This document shows positions 49,719 through 58,771 of a stretch of DNA of 64,000 nucleotides, piece after piece (within the stretch, counting starts at the first letter, position 1; each line of letters begins with the position of its first letter). The translations under genes were made by a program, and so were the position numbers. The notes beneath the pieces were generated by a model. It had not been told where the DNA came from, did not search any database, and saw only the letters and a list, made by a program, of their open reading frames with translations. Origin of the DNA: JAGVSZ01 sp019137045 (lineage in GTDB: Bacteria; Pseudomonadota; Gammaproteobacteria; Burkholderiales; SG8-39); the NCBI GenBank assembly GCA_046347635.1, contig JAXMFT010000013.1, forward strand, positions 70,456 through 134,455, in the 5' to 3' direction.

Positions 49719-50869
49719 CGCTCGGCGCCCTCGCATCGCCGCTCCTGTCCGAGCGGCACCGCATGATCGGCGCGGCGGTGCGCAAGTTCGCCGCCGAGCG
49801 CGTGGCGCCGCAGGCGCAGGGGCTGGACGAGGCCGAGGCCTTCCCGGCGGAGATCTACCGCGAGATGGCGGGGCTCGGCCTGTTCGGCATCACGATCCCG
49901 GAGGCGTTCGGCGGCGCCGGCGCCGATGCGCTCGCGTACGCCGTCGTGATGGAGGAGCTCGCGCGCGGCTACGCGTCGGTCGCCGACCAGTGCGGGCTCG
50001 TCGAGCTGGTGGGCACGCTGCTCGCCGAGCACGGCACGAGCGCCCAGCACGAGCGCTACCTGCGCCCGCTCCTCGCCGCGGAGCGGCGCTGCGCGTACGC
50101 GCTGACCGAGCCCGAGGCCGGCTCGGACCTGTCGAACCTGCGCACGACCGCGACGCGCGCCGCGGGCGGCTGGATCCTCGGCGGCGAGAAGATCTGGATC
50201 CACAACGCGCCGGTCTGCGACTTCGCGTGCGTCCTGGCGCGCACCGACCCGGAGGCCGGCCATCGCGGCATGAGCATCTTCCTCGTCGATCGCGACGCGC
50301 CGGGCTTCACGGTCGGCCGCAAGGAGCACAAGATGGGGCAGCGCGCCTCGCAGGTCGGCGCGCTCGCCTTCGACGCGGTGGCCCTGCCGGCCGACGCCAT
50401 GCTCGGACCCGAGGGGCGCGGCTTCCACATGATGATGAGCGTCCTCGACAAGGGCCGGGTCGGGATCGCGGCGCTGGCGGTGGGCATCCTCCGGGCCGCG
50501 CTGGAGGCCTCGGTCGAGTACGCGCGCGTGCGCCGGCAGTTCGGGCGCGCGATCGCCGAGTTCCAGGCGGTGCAGTGGATGGTCGCCGACATGGCGAAGG
50601 ACCTGCAGGCGGCGCGCCTGCTGGTGCACGCGGCGGCGGCGAAGCTCGCCGGCGGGGAACGCGCCACGCTCGAGGCCGCGCTCGCCAAGTGCTTCGCCTC
50701 CGACGCCGCCGTGGCGCACACCGCGAACGCGGTGCAGATCCACGGCGGCTCGGGCTACATCCGCGGCTTCGAGGTCGAGCGCCTCTACCGCGACGCCAAG
50801 ATCACCCAGATCTACGAAGGCACCAACCAGATCCAGCGCATGATCGTGGCGCGCCAGCTCCTCGGCTGA
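49715..50869 (+). CDS. acyl-CoA dehydrogenase
   Basis: The 384-residue protein has the full acyl-CoA dehydrogenase architecture: LFGITIPEAFGGAGADALAY, CAYALTEPEAGSDLSNLRTT, GGWILGGEKIWIHNAPVCDF and the C-terminal AVQIHGGSGYIRGFEVERLY with RDAKITQIYEGTNQIQRMIV, which contains the catalytic Glu (YEGT). I chose the GTG at 49715, 8 nt after GGAGGAG and overlapping the MaoC stop; an ATG at 49691 lies upstream of that ribosome site. It oxidises a short- or branched-chain acyl-CoA with electrons passed to ETF. Confidence 0.94.
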   Translation: MTLGALASPLLSERHRMIGAAVRKFAAERVAPQAQGLDEAEAFPAEIYREMAGLGLFGITIPEAFGGAGADALAYAVVMEELARGYASVADQCGLVELVGTLLAEHGTSAQHERYLRPLLAAERRCAYALTEPEAGSDLSNLRTTATRAAGGWILGGEKIWIHNAPVCDFACVLARTDPEAGHRGMSIFLVDRDAPGFTVGRKEHKMGQRASQVGALAFDAVALPADAMLGPEGRGFHMMMSVLDKGRVGIAALAVGILRAALEASVEYARVRRQFGRAIAEFQAVQWMVADMAKDLQAARLLVHAAAAKLAGGERATLEAALAKCFASDAAVAHTANAVQIHGGSGYIRGFEVERLYRDAKITQIYEGTNQIQRMIVARQLLG

Positions 50870-50885
50870 CGCCCCGCGCGGCGCG

Positions 50886-51587
50886 CTACGCGCCGAGGTG
50901 CTTCTTCAGGAACGCGGCCGTGCGCGCGTTGGCGAGCTCCGCCGCGGCCTTGTCGTAGCTGTCGCCCTTGTGGCGCGCGAACGCGTGGTCCACGCCCGGA
51001 TAGCTGTGGATCTCGACGTTCGCCATGCCTTTCAGGCCCTCCTTCACCTTCGCCTGCGCCTCGGGCGGGACGAACTTGTCGCGCTCCGCGATGTGCAGCA
51101 TCAGCGGCTTCGTGATCCCGCCCTTCTCGCCGAGCACGGCGTCGAGCCCGACCCCGTAGTACCCGACCGCCGCGTCGCAGTCGGTGCGCGCCGCGGTGAG
51201 GTAGGCGAGCTTCCCGCCGAGGCAGTAGCCGATCGCGCCCACCTTCCCGGTGCACTCGGGGCGCGCGCGCAGCGCCTTGATCGTCGCGCCGATGTCCTTC
51301 ACGCCGGCGTCGACGTCGAACTTCTGGAAGCACTCGAAGGCGCGCGCCCAGCCCTGCTCGCTGTAGTCGAGGTCGATGCCCGGCTCCAGGCGCCAGAAGA
51401 GGTCGGGGGCGAGGGTGACGAACCCCTGCTGCGCGTACTCCTCGCACACGAGGCGCACGTTCTCGTTGATGCCGAAGATCTCCTGCTCGACGACGAGGCC
51501 GGGACCGCGGCCCGCGGGCGGCAGGCAGAGATAGCCGCGGAACTTGCCGCCGTCGGAAGCGGAAATGTCGATGTACTTGCCAGCCAT
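50886..51587 (-). CDS. dienelactone hydrolase family protein
   Basis: The 233-residue protein has the dienelactone hydrolase signature: VVEQEIFGINENVRLVCEEY with the Glu that activates the nucleophile, GYCLGGKLAYLTAAR with the Cys nucleophile (about residue 121), ERDKFVPPEAQ with Asp, and SYPGVDHAFAR with His. Dienelactone hydrolase opens the lactone of chlorocatechol pathways, though many homologues act on other esters. It is a single gene, convergent with the acyl-CoA dehydrogenase gene. Confidence 0.92.
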   Translation of the reverse strand: MAGKYIDISASDGGKFRGYLCLPPAGRGPGLVVEQEIFGINENVRLVCEEYAQQGFVTLAPDLFWRLEPGIDLDYSEQGWARAFECFQKFDVDAGVKDIGATIKALRARPECTGKVGAIGYCLGGKLAYLTAARTDCDAAVGYYGVGLDAVLGEKGGITKPLMLHIAERDKFVPPEAQAKVKEGLKGMANVEIHSYPGVDHAFARHKGDSYDKAAAELANARTAAFLKKHLGA

Positions 51588-51663
51588 GGGGACTCCTTTG
51601 CGCTCGCGAGCCGCACCGGCGCGGCCCGGGGCGCCAGTCTAGCCGCGCCGCGCGCGGGCCGCA

Positions 51664-52368
51664 TCAGGCCGCGCCGCCGCCCAGCGGGTAGCGCGCGACC
51701 AGCCGGAACGGCGCCGCGCGCTCGGGCTGCTCGAAGAGGGCGAGCGCGTCGAGCCGGAGCGGCTCGCCGGCGAGCGCCGCGACCGCGCGCTCGGCCGCCG
51801 CGCGCACCGCCGCGACGAGCTGCGGCGGCGAGCCGTCCAGGCTCCCGGTGAGCGTCAGGTGGAAGCGGTACTCGGCGAGCACGAACGGGTAGCCGAACTC
51901 CTCGAGGTAGCGGTCCTGGCGCGGGCTGAGGCCCCGCCCCCGGTGCCGCGCCAGCTCGGCGGCGTCGGGGCGCGCCCGGAACGGCTCGAAGTCGCGCACG
52001 CACTCCGCCGCGAGGTCGTTGACGCGGCTCTCGCGCGCCGCAGGGACGAGCGCGAGGAAGTCGTCGACGCGCGCCACCTCGAGCGGCGGCAACGCGAGCC
52101 CCGCGCGCGTCGCGCAGAAGCGCTCGAGGGCGGCGGCGAGCGCCTCGCGCGTCGCCCCTGCGCGCAGCGCGAACGGCGCCTTGACGGTCGCGTGAAAGCC
52201 GTACCGGCGCGGCGCCGCCGTGAGCGCCCGGAAGTCCTCCGGCGCGACCGCCTCCAGCGCGGGCTGCGCCACCGCGGCGCCGCTCGCCGGGTCGCGGCCG
52301 AGCCAGGCGGCGCCGAAGCGCCACCACGGCGAGCCCTCGGCCGGCGCGTAGTAGATCGCGTGGCGCAT
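51664..52368 (-). CDS. DUF1045 protein (2H phosphoesterase-like)
   Basis: The 234-residue protein starts MRHAIYYAPAEGSPWWRFGA and has two H-x-T/S motifs of the 2H phosphoesterase fold: YGFHATVKAPFALR near residue 55 and YRFHLTLTGSLDG near residue 170. DUF1045 proteins commonly sit in phosphonate (phn) operons, and their substrate is a cyclic phosphate or nucleotide derivative in related 2H enzymes. Here no phn gene is present; it lies 23 bp downstream of the kinase-receiver gene and appears to end that signalling operon. Confidence 0.82.
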   Translation of the reverse strand: MRHAIYYAPAEGSPWWRFGAAWLGRDPASGAAVAQPALEAVAPEDFRALTAAPRRYGFHATVKAPFALRAGATREALAAALERFCATRAGLALPPLEVARVDDFLALVPAARESRVNDLAAECVRDFEPFRARPDAAELARHRGRGLSPRQDRYLEEFGYPFVLAEYRFHLTLTGSLDGSPPQLVAAVRAAAERAVAALAGEPLRLDALALFEQPERAAPFRLVARYPLGGGAA

Positions 52369-52391
52369 GGGCCGGACGGGCCGGCGCGCGC

Positions 52392-54344
52392 CTAGCCGCG
52401 GAACGGCGCGGCGATCCGCGTCGTGATCGAGCGCAGCCGGTCGAGGATCGAGCGCCCGACCGTCGACTCGCGCACCGCGGCGGAGGGCCGCGCGCGCTGC
52501 GTGCCCACGAGCTGGGGCGTCTGCTTGAAGCTGTAGTAGCGCTCGAGCGCGGCGACCACGTGGCTCTGCAGCAGGGTGAGGTTCACCGGCTTGTTGATGA
52601 AGCGGAAGATGCGCGCCTCGTTGATCAGGCTGATGATCATCTCCGAGTCGGAGCGGCTGGTGGTCACGATCACGAGCGTCGCGGGGTGCTCCTGCTTGAG
52701 GAGCTTGAGCAGCACCGTGATGTCCACGCGCTGCGACTCGAGGTCGCAGATCAGCACCGCGACCTCGTTCACCGCGAGCGCGTGCAGCGCGTCGTCGAGG
52801 GTGGGCGCGTGCACGACGCGGCACAGGTCGCCCGCCATCTCGCGCGTCGCGCGCGCCACGGCGGCGTCGTCGAGCACCAGCACGACCACGTCCTCGCTCG
52901 ACCGCACCGCGGCGCGCGGCGGCGGGCTCGCCTCCAGGGCGATGGCGATGGTGACCGCCTCGGCGATGGTGCTCTGCAGGTCGTCCTGGTTCCAGGGCTT
53001 GGACACGAAGCGGAACACTTCGCCCTCGTTCACCGAGCCGACGATCGCGGCCAGGTCCGAGTAGCCGGTGAGCAGCATGCGCACCGCGTTCGGGCGCAGC
53101 GCCTTCACCTCGCGCAGCAGCTCCACCCCGAGCATCCCGGGCATGCGCTGGTCGCTCACGACGACGTGCAGGGGCTGGGTGCGGGCGATCTCGAGCGCCT
53201 GCTCGCCGCCCGAGGCGGTGATCACGTCGTAGGTGTCGCGGAACACCACCCGCAACGCGTTGGTGACGCGCTCCTCGTCGTCGACGAAGAGCAGCCGCGG
53301 CCGGCGCGCCCCCGCGGCGCGCGCCGGCGCCTGCGCGGGCGCGGGCGCGGGCGCCGCGGCGGGCGCGGGCGCCGCGGCCGTGGCCGCCGGCGCGGCGCCG
53401 ATCGCCCGGCGCAGCGCGCTCAGGCTGCCCGGCTTCAGGCGCTTGGTCCCCGACGGGGTCTCCTCGATGCTGGGCGCGGTGGTCTCGAGCTCGCCCGTGT
53501 CGGTCATGCTCGCCGGCAGCGGCTCGTTGTCGAACGCCGCGATCAGGGCCTCCAGGAACTGGCGCGCGCTGCGGAAGCGCTGCTCCGGGCGCTTGGCGAG
53601 CGCCTTGAGGAGCACGCGGTCGATCTCCTTCGACAGGCGCGGCTCGAGCGCGGACGGCAGGGGCGGGTCGATCTCGAGCACCTTCTTCATCAGCGCCGCG
53701 CCCTGCCCCTCGAACGGCCGGCGCCCGGCGAGCACCTCGTACACGATCACCGCCGCCGAGTAGACGTCGCTGCGCTCGTCGGCGGGGTGCCCGTCGAACT
53801 GCTCCGGCGCCATGTAGTACGGCGTGCCGAGCACCTCGCCCAGCAGGGTGAGGTGCGAGGCCTCGAGGCGGGCGATGCCGAAGTCGCTGATCTTCGCCAC
53901 CCCCATCTCGCTGATGAGGATGTTGCCCGGCTTGATGTCGCGGTGGATGACCCCGCGCGAGTGCGAGAACTCGAGCCCCTCCAGGATCTGCACCAGGATC
54001 TCGGGGAAGACCTTCAGCTCCGGCCGGTAGCCGGCGACCAGGTGGTCGCGCAGGCTGCGGCCGACCACGCACTCCATGGCGATGAACGCGTTCTCGTCGT
54101 CCTCGCCGTACTCGTAGATCGCGACGATGTTCGGGTGGGCGAGGTTCCCCGCGGCCTGCGCCTCGCGCTTGAAGCGCTCGAGCGCGTTCTCGGCGTCCTG
54201 CGGGTCGAGGTCGCGCTTGCGGATGACCTTGAGCGCCACGTCGCGCCGGATGACCGGGTCGTGGCCCTTGTAGACGACGCCCATCCCGCCCTTGCCGAGC
54301 TCGCCGACGATCGCGTACTTGCCGATGTGCGCGCCGCGGTCCAT
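52392..54344 (-). CDS. Ser/Thr protein kinase fused to two receiver (REC) domains
   Basis: The 650-residue protein joins a eukaryote-like kinase (1-280) to two response-regulator receivers. The kinase has the Gly loop GELGKGGMGVVYKG (15-28), catalytic Lys in VALKVIRKRD, HRDIKPGNIL and DFGIARL, and GTPYYMAPEQFDG. A linker of Ala/Pro repeats follows (about 315-345). REC1 starts PRLLFVDDEERVTNALRVVF with the phospho-Asp region VVVSDQRMPGML. REC2 (VVLVLDDAAVARATREMAGD) has LICDLESQRVDITVLL in place of the usual site. The histidine kinase gene precedes it by 4 bp, so its receivers are likely targets of that kinase. Confidence 0.9.
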   Translation of the reverse strand: MDRGAHIGKYAIVGELGKGGMGVVYKGHDPVIRRDVALKVIRKRDLDPQDAENALERFKREAQAAGNLAHPNIVAIYEYGEDDENAFIAMECVVGRSLRDHLVAGYRPELKVFPEILVQILEGLEFSHSRGVIHRDIKPGNILISEMGVAKISDFGIARLEASHLTLLGEVLGTPYYMAPEQFDGHPADERSDVYSAAVIVYEVLAGRRPFEGQGAALMKKVLEIDPPLPSALEPRLSKEIDRVLLKALAKRPEQRFRSARQFLEALIAAFDNEPLPASMTDTGELETTAPSIEETPSGTKRLKPGSLSALRRAIGAAPAATAAAPAPAAAPAPAPAQAPARAAGARRPRLLFVDDEERVTNALRVVFRDTYDVITASGGEQALEIARTQPLHVVVSDQRMPGMLGVELLREVKALRPNAVRMLLTGYSDLAAIVGSVNEGEVFRFVSKPWNQDDLQSTIAEAVTIAIALEASPPPRAAVRSSEDVVVLVLDDAAVARATREMAGDLCRVVHAPTLDDALHALAVNEVAVLICDLESQRVDITVLLKLLKQEHPATLVIVTTSRSDSEMIISLINEARIFRFINKPVNLTLLQSHVVAALERYYSFKQTPQLVGTQRARPSAAVRESTVGRSILDRLRSITTRIAAPFRG

Positions 54345-54348
54345 GGGG

Positions 54349-56193
54349 TCAGGCGCGCGCCGCCGCGCTCTCGTTCATCGCGGCGACCGGCTTCACCGGC
54401 AACGTCACGGTGAAGCGCGTCCCCGCCCCGGGCCTGGACTGGACGTCGATGCGGCCGCCGTGGCCCTCGACGATCTTGTAGCAGATCGACAGGCCGAGCC
54501 CGGTGCCCTTGCCGACCTCCTTCGTGGTGAAGAAAGGGTCGAAGATCTTCGGCAGGACGTCGGCCGGGATGCCGTGGCCGTTGTCGGAGATCTCGACCGC
54601 GACCCGGCCCGGGTCCGGCTGCCAGGTGCGCACCCCGATCACCCCGCCCTCTTCCGGCGTCGCCTGCGCGGCGTTGGTGATGAGGTTGAGGAACACCTGG
54701 TTGATCTGCGACGGCGCGCACGACACCTTGGGGATGCTGCCGAGATCCTGTTTCACCGTGCGCCGCTTGACGTGGTTGCGGGCGATCGTGAGCGCGCTCT
54801 TCAGGCCCTCGTTGAGGTCGAAGTCCGCCACCTTGCTGCGGTCCAGACGCGCGAAGTTGCGCAGGTTGTTCACGAGCTCGGCGATCTGTGCGATCCCGTA
54901 CAGGCCGTCCTTCACCAGCGTGTCGAGCTCCGCGAGGCGCGCGCCGCCGCGCATCTCCGCGAGCGCGCCGTTCACCGCCGCGAACTGCCGGCTGAGCTCG
55001 GCCTCGTCGGCCTGCTCCGACTGCAGCAGCCGCACCAGGCGGTCGGACTCGGTGAGCGCCTCGCGCGCCCTGGGCATGCCCCCGGCCACCGCCTCCAGGC
55101 TCGACTTCACGTACGCGAGCGGCGTGTTCACCTCGTGCGCGACGCCGGCGACCATCTGCCCGAGCGAGGACATCTTCTCGCTCTGGATGAGCAGCGCCTC
55201 CTGCTCCTTGAGCTGGTCGAGGGCGCTCTTCAGCTCCCGGGTGCGCGCCTCGACGCGCGACTCGAGGAACTCGTTCGCCTCGCGCAGCTTGCGGTTGATG
55301 CGGTTGATCACGCGGTAGGTCTCGGTGAGACGGAGCGCGAGCCACGCCGCGAGCAGCACCACGAGGCCGGAGTAGACGAGGAGGTACCAGCGGTAGCGCT
55401 CGGCCTCCTCGACCGCGCGCCCGAACGCCTGCTCCATCGCGCGCGTGACCGACTCGAGCCGCGGCCCGGTGGAGGAGAAGAACGCGTCGTGGAAGCGCGC
55501 GTCCTCCTGCGCCTTCGCCGCGAGCGCCTGGCGCGCCGCGGCCGCGAGCCGCTCGAGCTCGCTCGCCGCCGCTTCCGGCGCCTCCGCGGCGGCGAACGCG
55601 TCGATCGCCGCCTGCGCCGCGCGCTCGGCGGCAGGGGTCGGCTGCGCCTCGAACGCGAGCACCGCCTCGCGCATGCGGTCGGCGTCGCGCTGCGCGCCGG
55701 GCGGCACGCCCGAGGCGCGCTCGCGCGCGAACGTCTCGAAACCCTCCGCTGCATGCGCATAGGCGGCGAACGCGGCGGCGTGGCGCGCGCGCGCGGCGCC
55801 GAACGCGTCCACCGCGCCCGCCTTGTCGTCGAGCGCCTGCCTGAGGCTCGCGAGCGTCCCGGGCGCGAGCGCGTCGTCGAGCGCCGCGCTCTGCACCGTC
55901 AGGTTGGCGAGCAGGCTCTGGATGCGCGTGCGCTCGACGCGCGGGCGCTCCGCGGGCTGCGCCGCGGCCGCGCCGCCCGCGGCGAGCCGCATCCCGATCA
56001 GCCAGTCGTTCCAGCGGTTGTCGGATTCCTTGAGCTCGCGCAGCGCCGCCAGCGCCTCGGTGGCCGCCTTCAGGTCGACGGCGCGCGACTTCAGGTAGAG
56101 GTAAGCCCAGCCGCCGAACAGGCACGCGGCGGCGGTGACGAAGGCGGCAATGCGGTAAGGCCTGCCGGCGCTCGCCCAGGTGCCGACCTGCAC
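54349..56193 (-). CDS. membrane sensor histidine kinase
   Basis: The protein has about 614 residues from the GTG at 56193; TTG at 56199 is an alternative. It has a first membrane helix (about 15-30, RIAAFVTAAACLFGGWAYLY), an Ala-rich periplasmic domain, a second helix (YLLVYSGLVVLLAAWLAL), a coiled-coil link and a HisKA domain with SLGQMVAGVAHEVNTPLAYV (phospho-His in AHEVNTP). The ATPase domain has NLITNAAQATPEEGG, DNGHGIPADVLPKIFDPFFT and GTGLGLSICYKIVEGHGG. It starts the operon with the kinase-receiver protein and DUF1045. A TATACT -10 lies on the minus strand at 56393-56398. Confidence 0.88.
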   Translation of the reverse strand: MQVGTWASAGRPYRIAAFVTAAACLFGGWAYLYLKSRAVDLKAATEALAALRELKESDNRWNDWLIGMRLAAGGAAAAQPAERPRVERTRIQSLLANLTVQSAALDDALAPGTLASLRQALDDKAGAVDAFGAARARHAAAFAAYAHAAEGFETFARERASGVPPGAQRDADRMREAVLAFEAQPTPAAERAAQAAIDAFAAAEAPEAAASELERLAAAARQALAAKAQEDARFHDAFFSSTGPRLESVTRAMEQAFGRAVEEAERYRWYLLVYSGLVVLLAAWLALRLTETYRVINRINRKLREANEFLESRVEARTRELKSALDQLKEQEALLIQSEKMSSLGQMVAGVAHEVNTPLAYVKSSLEAVAGGMPRAREALTESDRLVRLLQSEQADEAELSRQFAAVNGALAEMRGGARLAELDTLVKDGLYGIAQIAELVNNLRNFARLDRSKVADFDLNEGLKSALTIARNHVKRRTVKQDLGSIPKVSCAPSQINQVFLNLITNAAQATPEEGGVIGVRTWQPDPGRVAVEISDNGHGIPADVLPKIFDPFFTTKEVGKGTGLGLSICYKIVEGHGGRIDVQSRPGAGTRFTVTLPVKPVAAMNESAAARA

Positions 56194-56470
56194 GCTCAAG
56201 CGGACACCCTCGCGCGGTGCGGTCGGGACGCGCCCCCGGGACGGCCGGGCGCGCACGGGCGGCCGCCCCACCCCACCGCCCGGGGACGGGGGGAGCCGCT
56301 GCGCGATCGGAAGTCGAAACGCCGCCGCCTGGTCACGGGTGCCCCTGCGCCCCACGGTCTTGTCGCCGGGAGCAAATTGTTGTGTCGCGGCAAGTATATG
56401 CGAGCGGCATGGCCGGAGCGCGGTACAACTTGGCTTGGCGGGGCGGGGCCCCGGGGCGCGCCGGGCGGCC

Positions 56471-57280
56471 TCACGGCGCCGCGGCACCCCCCCAGCGCTG
56501 CAGGCAGTTCCAGGCCACCAGCGCGGCGTCCACCGTGAAGAGGTGCGGCATGGCGAGGCGCTCGCGGACCTCGTCGAAGGCGACCAGCTCGAAGCCGTCG
56601 ACCTCGCCGTCCTCGTTGCGCGGCACGAAGCCCGAGGGCAGGACGAGGTCGAAGACCTCGACCTCGTTCGAGTCGAGCCCGTCGGGCACCACGTAGTCGA
56701 ACGCCAACGTGTCGCGCAGCCGCGCCCCTTCCGCGACGAAGAACGGGATGCCCGCTTCCTCGCGCGCCTCCTTGATCAGGGTCTGCCAGGCGTCGTGCCC
56801 CGCGGCGATGCCGCCGCCGACGAGGTTGTCGAGCCGGCCCGGGTCGGTGGCCTTGTCCTGCGCGCGCCGCGCGATCCACATCGCGAGGCTCCTGCCCGTC
56901 TGCACGATGCCGTTGAGGTGCGCCGCGCGCCCGCGGATGCCGAAGCGCTTCACCGCGGCCCGCTCGATGCGGAACAGCGGCTCGCCGCTCGCCTCGGCGT
57001 AGACCTCGTACTGCTCGTCGCGCCAGCCGGTGACGAGGCCCTCGGCGCGCAGCACCTCGAGGACCCGCGCGACCGCGTCGGTGCGCGCCTGGGCGGTGCC
57101 GAGCGCTTCCGCGAGCGCGATGCGCTCGGGCTCGCAGGCGAAGACGTCCGGGAAGCGCGCGAGCACGCCGGCGAAATCCGGCGCCACCCAGCCGAAGCGC
57201 CGCTCCGCCGCGCGCAGCGGCAGGAGCCGCGTGTAGTCGACGGCGAGCGCTTCGGCGAGCCAGCCCGGCGGACGGGTCAT
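56471..57280 (-). CDS. DUF4743 plus Nudix hydrolase protein
   Basis: The 269-residue protein has an N-terminal DUF4743-like region with the sequence LPLRAAERRFGWVAPDFAGV and FGIRGRAAHLNGIVQ, then a Nudix fold with GGGIAAGHDAWQTLIKEARE continuing EAGI. The Nudix box is partly degenerate, with His in the place of the first conserved Glu. Related proteins act on thiamine pyrophosphate derivatives or other pyrophosphates. It is a single gene. The 277-bp spacer to the left (56194-56470) holds only the histidine kinase promoter region. Confidence 0.85.
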   Translation of the reverse strand: MTRPPGWLAEALAVDYTRLLPLRAAERRFGWVAPDFAGVLARFPDVFACEPERIALAEALGTAQARTDAVARVLEVLRAEGLVTGWRDEQYEVYAEASGEPLFRIERAAVKRFGIRGRAAHLNGIVQTGRSLAMWIARRAQDKATDPGRLDNLVGGGIAAGHDAWQTLIKEAREEAGIPFFVAEGARLRDTLAFDYVVPDGLDSNEVEVFDLVLPSGFVPRNEDGEVDGFELVAFDEVRERLAMPHLFTVDAALVAWNCLQRWGGAAAP

Positions 57281-57434
57281 TCACACCCCGCGCGGCGCCG
57301 TGGGTTGAGGAAGGGTCCGGAAGGCACGTTGTTGCGCTGCGGCGCGGTGGCGGATGCGCCGCGGGATTGTACGGCCAACGTGGCTGCGGAGGCGCACTGG
57401 AACCCGGCGGGCGCGACCCGACGCCGGTAGCGGC

Positions 57435-58070
57435 CTACTCGAAGTTCTGGTTGGGGTAGGCGTCGACGAAGTTGGCGAGCGCGTCGAGGAAGTGCGGCGG
57501 CACGTCGGCGGTCTCGTCCTCGAACCAGGCGTGCGCGGCGCGATTGCCGCGCTCGACGCACTCCTTGAGCAGGCCGAACGTCTCCAGCCGGCGGTCGTCG
57601 GCGACCAGGCGCCAGCGGTGCGGGATCCCGTACAGGTCGAAATCCGAGGCCTTGCCGAAGATCCCGTCCTCGTCCACGGTGGCGAGGAAGTAGGTGGCGA
57701 TCTCCACGCCCCACGCCTCGCAGGCGTCGGCCTGCCTGCGCGACATCCGTCCGAGGCTCGCGCGCACCCCCAGGTGCCGGAGCCGGTGCGCCTGCGCCAG
57801 CCCGACCGCGAAGCCGAGCGCGAAGGCGGCGAACGCCGGGCAGAACAGCGGATTGTGGGTGAGCTCCTCGCGCCGGTCGCCGGCCACGGCGACCGAGTGG
57901 CGCATCACCACGCGCAGGTCCTTCGCGTGCTTGAGCCCGAACGGGACTTCGAACAGCGCATCGAAGCCCTCGTCCTCGTCGAGGAGCCGGAAGAGCGGAT
58001 CGCCGTCGGCGCCCGACAGCTCGGTGTTGTTCGACTGCTTGCCCCAGGCGATGTAGTCGTCGTCGCTCAT
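57435..58070 (-). CDS. conserved hypothetical protein
   Basis: The 211-residue protein starts MSDDDYIAWGKQSNNTELSG. It is soluble, acidic and lacks a signal peptide or membrane helix. Notable segments are LFEVPFGLKHAKDLRVVMRH, REELTHNPLFCPAFAAFALG and FGKASDFDLYGIPHRWRLVA with a C-terminal NFVDAYPNQNFE. I do not recognise the family. It is preceded by a 700-bp stretch without a convincing gene and followed by the Nudix gene after 154 bp. Confidence 0.65.
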   Translation of the reverse strand: MSDDDYIAWGKQSNNTELSGADGDPLFRLLDEDEGFDALFEVPFGLKHAKDLRVVMRHSVAVAGDRREELTHNPLFCPAFAAFALGFAVGLAQAHRLRHLGVRASLGRMSRRQADACEAWGVEIATYFLATVDEDGIFGKASDFDLYGIPHRWRLVADDRRLETFGLLKECVERGNRAAHAWFEDETADVPPHFLDALANFVDAYPNQNFE

Positions 58071-58771
58071 GACGGGCGCGCCGGGGTCCCCGCCGAACTT
58101 GGCGCGCCGGAATCCGAGCGAAGAGACGAGCGAAGATGGGGGCAACGTTGGCTCCGATCCATTCGCCGGACGCGCGCGGCGGCCGGCACTGCCTTGGTGT
58201 CGCGCGGGGGGCGGCAGTCTTGACGGACCTGGGCTAAGCGCCATGCCGCCCCTCCCGCGGACCTCCGTCAGACAGCAAGAACGATACCGAATTGCCGCCG
58301 CCGACGCGAAGGACGTCACGCCGGCGAGCGTGGCGTCGTGCACGCCCCCAGGCCGCGCCGCAACTCCCTGACGTGACGGAGTTTGCAGTTGCAGCATGAG
58401 CTCGGCGCGAGGCCGTGGTCGAGGTGCAGCGGACGCGCTCGTCGCAGCCACGGTGCTCGATGCTGTCGATTGATCGCCGCCGCTGAGGCCATATCGTCCT
58501 GAACCGCGTGGCACCTCAGGCGATCTGGCGTCGCAGCGCGCCCCCCGCGTCGTGGCCGAGCCGGTCGGCGCAGGCGCGCTCCAGGCGCGCGCCAAAGCGC
58601 CGCACCGTGAAACCGCGCAGGTGGGAGCGGCCCTTGAGCATGCGGACCGTGAGCGTATCGCGCCACGGAGTGCGACGGGTCGCGACGTCGAGAACGCCGG
58701 TGAGCGGCGGGCACAGCGCGAGGTCGGCGGGCCGCTTGTGGCCCGTTCCCGCCGGCCTCATCTACCGCGCC
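58071..58771. other. non-coding or uncertain 700-bp stretch
   Basis: No ORF here has a ribosome site, motif or believable composition. An 81-codon minus frame at 58516-58761 (from MRPAGTGHKRPADLA) and a 100-codon plus frame at 58069-58371 are open but look like GC-driven chance ORFs. No terminator or strong palindrome is evident. The spacer contains the start region of the M48 protease gene at its right edge. Confidence 0.5.

Noticed and set aside
58516..58761. 81-codon minus-strand ORF upstream of the M48 protease
   Set aside because: It has no ribosome site, no recognisable motif and high Arg content; it may still be a small gene, but the evidence is too weak.
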